64,000 nucleotides of DNA from assembly GCA_038087015.1 (NCBI GenBank), contig JASBNA010000002.1, positions 930,001-994,000 of the forward strand, read 5' to 3'. The DNA comes from Cerrena zonata (lineage: Eukaryota > Basidiomycota > Agaricomycetes > Polyporales > Cerrenaceae). The notes under the pieces are model-generated. The model saw nothing but the letters and a program-made list of their open reading frames with translations, was not told the origin of the DNA and did no database searches. A program made the position numbers and the translations under genes. Below are positions 57,557 through 64,000 of this stretch, piece after piece. Within the stretch, counting starts at the first letter, position 1, and each line of letters begins with the position of its first letter.

Positions 57557-58645
57557 AATCGATTTGAGCGAAGTTTACATTTTATTGCTTAGCAGAGTAC
57601 CTACACATAAGCACATTGAGTTTTTTCACGTCGGACATCTTGAACTTGGTTTCTGGTCAAGTTGTGAGGGGTGTGTGTTGGCAAGGAAGATAGGGAACCA
57701 CATCCTGAACTCTCGGACGAACGGTATAAGTACAAGTGTCGATGTGATCAGGAGAGCTTTCTATAGCTTACGGCCCGCTAGCTGTACGGAAGTCCGGACC
57801 GTACCAAACTACTTGAACGAAACCGCAGTATGTTTATGCTCACTGCTCAGTATTCAACGCTTTCAGTTCCACATTCCATGCCAGCAACGGTCCGCCGTGT
57901 ATGCAATGAGCTTTCTCTCTTTGAACATTATGAATTTCAACCACATGCAGAGGACCAGCGGCGGTCATAGGAGTGTATAAGTTATTTCCTGCTTTTGCTT
58001 TCCAGGATTCGGAGTCAATAGGCATACAATACCAATACGTGGCCAGAACAACCCTAGAAGAAGATTGTGGCATACATAAGCTCTTGAGTCTATTAGTGCA
58101 GCATAGCTTTCTCACAAGAATATATGTCAGTTCAGGAGTATCAACTCAATCTCCCGATGTCCGACCGTTAGTGACTATATGGCTTTGGGATTGGCAAACG
58201 ATAGTAGCACTAAGATTATTGATGCCAGTCAACTTTTGCATGGGTGATGTTGAACGCAGTGTGGACTGGATATGTTTGTTGGTTGAAGGCACATTCTTTC
58301 ATCCCGTTAACCGAGTCTCAGTTTGTGATCGATCGTTCCTTGATAAGGCAAGTGCATGGTGTGCTTAAAACAATGTTGACAGGGTGCATGCAACACCTTT
58401 CACCTTGCTTCCGCCATCAACCTCACCGGTATTCATCTCCCATATTATAACCAATTTTCTAAAAACCATTCCGTGCCCCTCATGCATATACTGAGTTTAA
58501 TAAACATTGCGTTCTTAGTTACTGAATTAGGCTTAACACGTGGAAGCGACAAACACTGGCGTGACTAGGCGTGGCTAGTATTGCTCCAACCAGCTGAAGC
58601 GAGGTTCATAGTAAGTCTCCAGCTCGCAATGCGCAGCCAACTATC
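57557..58645. other. Intergenic region, 1.1 kb
   Basis: No gene seen. It holds the divergent promoters of the oxidoreductase (minus) and the 58,646 gene (plus). Open frames in it (e.g. 57840-58115 minus) have no coding features. Confidence 0.55.
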
Positions 58646-61284
58646 ATGGCACAACCATCACCTCACAAGCATCCGACCTCCCCTTCAGCATCGTCGCTAA
58701 ATGCTCCCGCTTTCCCTTCGTCTGCTAATCCCGATTTTACACCTCGGAAGGAGTTCATCAAAGGACATAGAGTTACTTCTACCTTTGCTTTACTCACTCT
58801 TTCAGGCTCCAGTCTTGTCCGATTGTATCGCTTCCCGCCGCCTGTCGTAACTGCACTGCAGGGCCTCTTTGACCAATCAAATCTCATTCAAGGGGGTCGG
58901 CAAGATGAACCCAAGCACTTCTCAGAGTTCTCATTAGCAGGAAGACCATGGGCAACACCGAAGAGCTACAAGGCTGAAAGGCTCATTATCGATATTCTGA
59001 CCATTATACTTCATCATGGTTTCATACTTATGTCCAGCCTTGACTATGGCAGAGAGCAAGACGATCACCTCGCGATAAGCTTCTCGAAGCCCATGCTTAT
59101 TTCTACGGGTCCGACGTCCACTACAGCTCTCACCAACGGGTCTACGATTTCTCTCAATGTGCCCATCCGAACACCGTTTGCTGTGTCGTTTCTGAGTGCT
59201 ACCCGACTACGTGTCATTTCACCACCATTGTCCAACACGCCGGGTGTGTTGCAGTCAGTACGTGGTGCATGGCGAACCGGCGTTCGAGACGAAGGTAAGG
59301 TGGGAGACAACAGCTATGAGTTCAACTTCAACGGCTACAAATGTGAGCTGACTTTCCTGAGCTGCTCGGTCCTCACCAAATTGAACGCTACACACATTTA
59401 GGGTACCAGGAAGATACTTTTGCAGCAGACTCTTTGCACCTTATTCTGAAACTTCTTGAGTCCCTCGACGCCCATGGATTTTCTTTACTCACATCTTTCA
59501 CTCTATCCAAGCGCTCGAAGACTAAGGATTTTTGGGTCTTTACCAACTCTGGGGATGACCCTCAGCCAGCGAACCCCGGAACGACTACGAATAGCCCCGC
59601 GGGCTCAAATCAGGAGCTCATGAGAGAGTTGTCTCCGCATGAAGGCAATAAATTCGCTACTATCAGCAATGGCAGGGCCTTGCCGATAGCCTCAGGTACC
59701 CTCAATAACCTGCATCATACTCGCAGTTTCAGTGATACCACACCAATCACATCTTCGCCCCTCAAAGGAACCTCTTTCAGCTTTGCCAAAGCGAGCAATA
59801 TCTTCCGTTTACCATCGTCATCCAAGAACCCACAGCCCATTCCAACGGTACCCGAGGTACCAGCCAGCACGGTCACCTCACCCGAACAATCCCCTCTCAT
59901 GGGTGCGAGTAGCATTGGAAGCTGTGACATGACTGGTATAGGTGCAGGGCCGCGGGCTTCTACCCTGGAACCAATGCGTGTACCAGACATTGTCGTCACC
60001 ACAAGTCAGATGAAGCCTATGCAGAGTGATGGGCACAACCCTCTTGAAAGGGCATTTGATTCGCCGTATCCTGTTTTTCCGGCGCGGTCAATGTCTGGAC
60101 GACTTGATTCGAATGCCAGAATTTCGACGACGCCGCTTGACACCTCTACTTATATCTCGTCTCCGTTCCTTTCTTCCGAGCCCAAAATGTCTAACGGTGA
60201 TTCTTCACCGCACATTGACAATGGGTACATTGAGGGACACAAGTCTACTTCAGCTGTCCCCCCGCAGACACATCTTCTCGCACCCGCGGCATTCCGAGAT
60301 TCTGCATTTTCGTCTCAAACGGGGAACTCTATTCCAATTACCTGGACAGGAAAACACCCAGAGCTCGACCAGATCAGGAATGTTATCAATACGAACACTG
60401 GTGGGGAGGTGGATCCGAATGTTGCAGGCCAACAACACGTTCATCACTCGGACCATGATCGAAGTGCACCGCATACTGGAGCGCGTCATACCCCACAACG
60501 TGACTCTGAGAGGAATGACGTATATCGTATTACATTCCCCACTATCAAGGAGCAGCCTAGTAAAGAAGGGGACATCGCTCAAGCAATCCACCTTGCCATG
60601 TCTCTTACCAAGGAAGACTCACCACCGTCCAAACAGGATCTACGCACAGCAGCTTCCCCCAGAACCATGAATGTAACGACTGTGGAGGGTGTTCGGCAAA
60701 GCGAAAGGCCAGATATCGTGAATGGAGATGTAAAGAATCGCTCACCTCCGAGAGAGAAGAGAGAGAAGAAGCAGAAGCCTGCGACGGAGAGATTGGATTC
60801 TGGATGGGTTATGGTCAACGTGGAGGGGTCGAAGAAGTCTCCAGGACATGGTAGCCCTCCAAACTCAGCCCGCAGTCGGACCCAATCGCCACCTTCCAGT
60901 CGTCCATCTGCCCATACGAGAGGGAGTTCAGACTCTCAGATACCGAGATCTCGCACTCGATCTCCCAAAACGCCCCCAGCGGGTCAGGCGTCCATGTCCG
61001 CAGCCACCAAAACGATTGCCATGATCGATGCTATGGGTGCGAAGGAGCAGAAGGAGAAAGCAAAGGCGAATTCTCCTTTCAAGCGATTTCTTGGGCGGGC
61101 AGCAGGATCTAACGATGCAGACAAATCACGCAGTCCTCCTGCCAGTGACCCGAAGAGGAAAATACCTGAAGGAACAGCATCCAAGATGACAGCGTCCGAA
61201 GCGGAGCAAGCAGAGGAATGGAGGGGAAGGGGAAGGGAGATACCTTCCGTGAGGCAGCGGGACAGGCGTGTCGACATTGACTGA
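58646..61284 (+). CDS. Uncharacterised protein with conserved N-terminal region and disordered tail
   Basis: Not assigned to a known family. Two exons, 58646-59341 and about 59403-61284, joined at YK-WYQEDTF by a 60-nt intron (donor GTGAGC, acceptor TTTAG), giving about 860 residues. The first 280 residues look folded: VRLYRFPPPVVTALQGLF, RLIIDILTIILHHGFILMSS, DDHLAISFSKP, VPIRTPFAVSFLSATRLRVI, then DSLHLILKLLESLDAHGFSL and KDFWVFTN. Alternating strands and helices with a final Lys-Asp-Phe-Trp fit a small alpha/beta domain. The rest (about 570 residues) is Ser/Pro-rich, with a basic KREKKQKPA patch, RSRTQSPPSSRPSAHTRGSS (SR-like) and a short helix near the end (FKRFLGRAAGS), stop after RQRDRRVDID. 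The function is unknown; a peripheral membrane or signalling scaffold is one possibility. Confidence 0.72.
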
Positions 61285-62556
61285 TCTTCTTTGGATCTGG
61301 GTGTATCTTGCTACTAGATGGTCAGTGACATGTTTATTTGACGACTGTCCCTTTCTGACATTTTACACTGCAGTATTTCTATCTCTTACTGACGACTTCT
61401 GATCTTCTTCATAACTATCGTATCAGGGATGGTTTGATACCTTAATGACTTATGACTTATGATTTATGACCTTTCACATGCATAGACTCTGTATTGTAGA
61501 GCCTGCTACGATGATGTACCAATAGACGATCGCGTGAATTAATGACCTGTTATATCAGTTGCGATGGTGTATTGAACGGTTCTGCTTCTACATGCCAACC
61601 GTAGCACAAATACTACAAAGCCTTGCGACGACGGAGCCAAAAAAGCGCGTCGCGTCGCGTCGAGGTCACGTGTGGAAATGTCACGTATTCCTCCCCCTGC
61701 TGCTTCGAGACGTTCCAGTCCTCCTGCCGGCAAACTCTTCCCATGCCGCCGAATCAGCATGGCTAACAGACGAGAGTGCTTGATGCGCCAACATGTATAG
61801 GAGTTTGTTCCAGCCCAATCTCGAGACAGCACAACCTGTTTTCAAGCAAAAGAAGACCGAGATTGTAATTTTGCTTCCGAAAGAACCAACAGTGCAGCTC
61901 ATAGAGCAATCAAGCTATTAAAAAGTGATCGGAGGACATACGAGATGATGCAACTCGGAAAGTTGCAATATAGCGCAACCAGCCCGACAAGAGTAAGTCA
62001 AAGAGTTCAGAATACGAAAACTCCGAGTGCTGGTGTGTGACATGTATGTTTCAATGATATTTGCTTGAATCTCTGGTCATGGATGCCGATATCTATCGGA
62101 AACCCTATAGAGGCGCTGCCAGTTGTATTGAGAGCAATTCCGGTGTCCATAGAAAGCAAAGACATAGTAAAAAGGGGTAGCTCAGATATCCAAGTGTCCC
62201 GAGACCGGTGCAGCTCAAAACTTGAGTTCAGTTTCGCCGAATATGGCCTGGAACAATACAAATTTGGACTGAAGCACGGTTGCTGAGTGGTTCTGTCGTC
62301 ATCAGGGAGATAGTTGAGAAGAAAGTAATAAGACGTATGGGCTGTTGAGGGAGATGAGATAGCTCGGGTGACGGGTAGAGTGAGAGAAAAGGGGAAGGGA
62401 GGACGAGTCGCTGGCCTGGCACTCGGAGAGAGACGCACTGGTGCAAAATGCGGAACCGCTTCAGCCTTCGTTTCCAACAAGCCTTCCACACACGTCGCCT
62501 CCCCTTCCTCCCCTTTCTCCTCCCCCCTCGCCATCCACAGCGTCCCCCTCCGAACC
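61285..62556. other. Intergenic region, 1.3 kb
   Basis: No gene seen. Near the start is a short tandem repeat of TTATGAC-like units (61445-61470). The last 150 bases before the next ATG are C/T-rich (cctccccttcctcccctttctcc), typical of leaders here. Confidence 0.55.
61445..61470. repeat. TTATGAC-type short tandem repeat
   Basis: The sequence atgacttatgacttatgatttatgac is four imperfect 7-base units in the 3' flank of the preceding gene. Confidence 0.8.
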
Positions 62557-64000
62557 ATGCCAACATGCAGGCGCAAGCGCGTACTGCTCACACAGCCCTC
62601 TCAGGTCCTCCTCGATGCCCTCAAGAATGGCTCCCATAAAGAGGTCTATTACCTCAATCAAACTGGCGAGATCTTCGAGACTTACGAGTACGCATCTTCC
62701 CCCAATCCTTGCCAGACAACCCCTCTTAGGTTGAATATTGTCCCACAGGGCCTATGCTGCTCGGATGTCCTTCTACAGGATGAAGCAATTCCAATGTGAG
62801 GTCACCGGAAAGAGTGGACTGGATTATTTTCAGGCACTGGAGAGCGAACAACAAGAGGCTCGAACGATGCATTCCAGGTTCCCTGAGCCCTTGAAAGCTG
62901 CCGTCCTTAAGGCCGTTCAGTGGCGTAAGTGATTGTTCTTGCTTCAGCATGCATAACACGCTCAATATTTTGTTTATGCTCTCAGAAATTATGGGCCGAC
63001 TAGACCATCTCGTGGAGGCTGTTTATGAACGTTTCAAAGACCGTTACTACCCTGACGAGAGTAAGCTCCGCCATTGTTTACGTCTCGCTTTGACTTTAAT
63101 TGGTTCTTGCAGGAGTAATTATCGACGTGCAAGGAGACAAGTAGGCCTCCACCATCCCCCCATCTATTCTACTGTGGGCTAACGTTACGGTTAGGTACTT
63201 TGCTCGAATAGTCCAAGTCTTCCCTCCCCGGCCATCGCTGCTTCTTCAGTCTAGTATTAAGTCTGAAGCTCAAGCCTCCACATCCTCCTCGCCACTCTCC
63301 GATGAAGAGCCTTCAATTCACCGAGCGGCAGAGGACATGAAGGTCCCTGTCAAGGAAGCAAATGCTCGAGACGACCCCGCCAAGTATTACTACAAGGTGC
63401 AGATCCTCGAAGAGGAGAAGCAGCCCGGGGCGGGCAAGGTCAGCGATCGAAACAAAGGCAAAGACAAGCAATCCAAGTACAGTCGTAGTCTAATGGATGT
63501 TCAATGCCCCGACATGAGGTACGCTCGCCGCCCCCACGCCGCCTCGGTTGCCAGTGCTAATTTACAATTCGTAGCCGCGACCGCCTTGCTTTTTCTAAAT
63601 CCATCCTTCGACGCTTCATCCGTGATTGCGTTGACCGAGACGCCGCCGTCGCCTCACCCTGGACTGTTAAACCCTCTATTGCTATGAGGTATGGAGTAGA
63701 CAGTGTCATGCCTGACGATATCCGAAAGGATATCGAGGTATTGAAGAAAGGTGAAAGTGACAAACGGAAGAAAGTCTGGGAGGAGAAAGAAGGCCCCAGT
63801 AAACGACAGAAGAAGATGACAGCTGCTGAGGAGGAGAAAGGTGCTCAATATCTTTCTCGTGTTAACTTAGTGGTCAATTCTTACGAGCCGGCTTTAGCAA
63901 AAGCCACGTCCGAGCGCAAAGAGCGTGAAGCTCGAGAGAAGGAAGAAAAGGCACAAAAGGCAAAAGAAGAGGCGGAACGCCTTGCTGCTGAGAAGAAAAA
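62557..64000 (+). CDS. ITC1: WAC-domain chromatin remodelling subunit (Itc1/ACF1-like), 5' part, cut by window end
   Basis: The accessory subunit of an ISWI-type remodelling complex in the nucleus. MPTCRRKRVLLTQP starts the first exon (62557), and the WAC domain follows: EVYYLNQTGEIFETYE, then (after an intron at 62689-62739) AYAARMSFYRMKQFQCEVTG, SGLDYFQALESEQQEA, FPEPLKAAVLKAVQW, and (after another intron) IMGRLDHLVEAVYERFKDRY, with the next exons giving RVIIDVQGDKYFARIVQVFPP. A charged, Lys-rich linker comes next (KKGESDKRKKVWEEKEGPSK) and the frame is open as a Lys/Glu coiled coil at the last base, so the 3' part (expected DDT and WHIM regions) lies outside. The exon-intron pattern is consistent with the reading frame at each junction I checked. 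Confidence 0.88.

Overview
The window is nuclear DNA from a filamentous fungus, most probably a mushroom-forming basidiomycete (Agaricomycetes). Genes are split by many short introns of about 45-65 nt, with GTRNGT or GTNNGT donors, CTNAY branch sites and YAG acceptors. They are packed on both strands with UTRs of about 100-300 nt. The set includes N-terminally RRM-like RNA-dependent RNA polymerases, a Rap1 with BRCT and Myb domains, alpha-arrestin-like and alginate-lyase-like proteins, and several low-complexity proteins of a basidiomycete type. No rRNA, tRNA, CRISPR array or intact transposon was recognised. The organism assignment is inference. Exon boundaries were worked out by hand from splice signals and protein continuity.

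Layout. 0.9-2.7 kb: mitochondrial D-2-hydroxyglutarate/D-lactate dehydrogenase (+). 2.95-4.86 kb: telomere protein Rap1 (+), with a cluster of CCTAAC (telomere-like) motifs just upstream. 4.97-6.54 kb: CDK11-type kinase (-). 6.8-9.9 kb: SWI/SNF ARID subunit Swi1 (-), divergent from a DUF1764 protein (10.1-10.8 kb, +). 11.8-13.9 kb: alpha-arrestin-like protein (+). 14.3-15.3 kb: Rab5-type GTPase (-). 15.6-17.8 kb: secreted alginate-lyase-fold protein (-). 18.4-20.1 kb: tubulin-tyrosine ligase family protein (+). 20.2-20.9 kb: RNA polymerase subunit Rpb8 (+). 21.5-21.8 kb: unresolved small gene. 22.2-24.7 kb: low-complexity protein with a thrice-repeated basic-FG motif (-). 25.6-30.1 kb: Sec7-PH ARF-GEF (-). 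30.5-31.1 kb: SmD2 (-), divergent from Pescadillo/Nop7 (31.3-33.4 kb, +). 33.4-41.7 kb: two tandem paralogous RNA-dependent RNA polymerases (-). 42.5-46.6 kb: eIF4E-transporter-like protein (+). 46.6-51.4 kb: gene-poor stretch. 51.4-53.0 kb: B-type cyclin with an apparent one-base frame break (+). 53.0-55.7 kb: gene-poor, starting with a pyrimidine-rich tract. 55.7-57.6 kb: Gfo/Idh/MocA oxidoreductase (-). 58.6-61.3 kb: uncharacterised protein (+). 62.6 kb to the end: 5' part of an Itc1/ACF1-like WAC-domain chromatin remodelling subunit (+).

Most genes are housekeeping: chromatin (Rap1, Swi1, Itc1), transcription and RNA (Rpb8, SmD2, CDK11, 4E-T-like), ribosome biogenesis (Pescadillo), endosomal traffic (Rab5, ARF-GEF, arrestin) and the cell cycle. 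They do not form one functional cluster. The accessory or lineage-variable parts are the tandem RdRP pair (RNA silencing), the secreted lyase and the two gene-poor stretches around the cyclin. The observations most worth a second look are the RdRP duplication, the telomere-motif cluster in front of RAP1, the repeated motif in the 22-24 kb protein, and the frame break in the cyclin.
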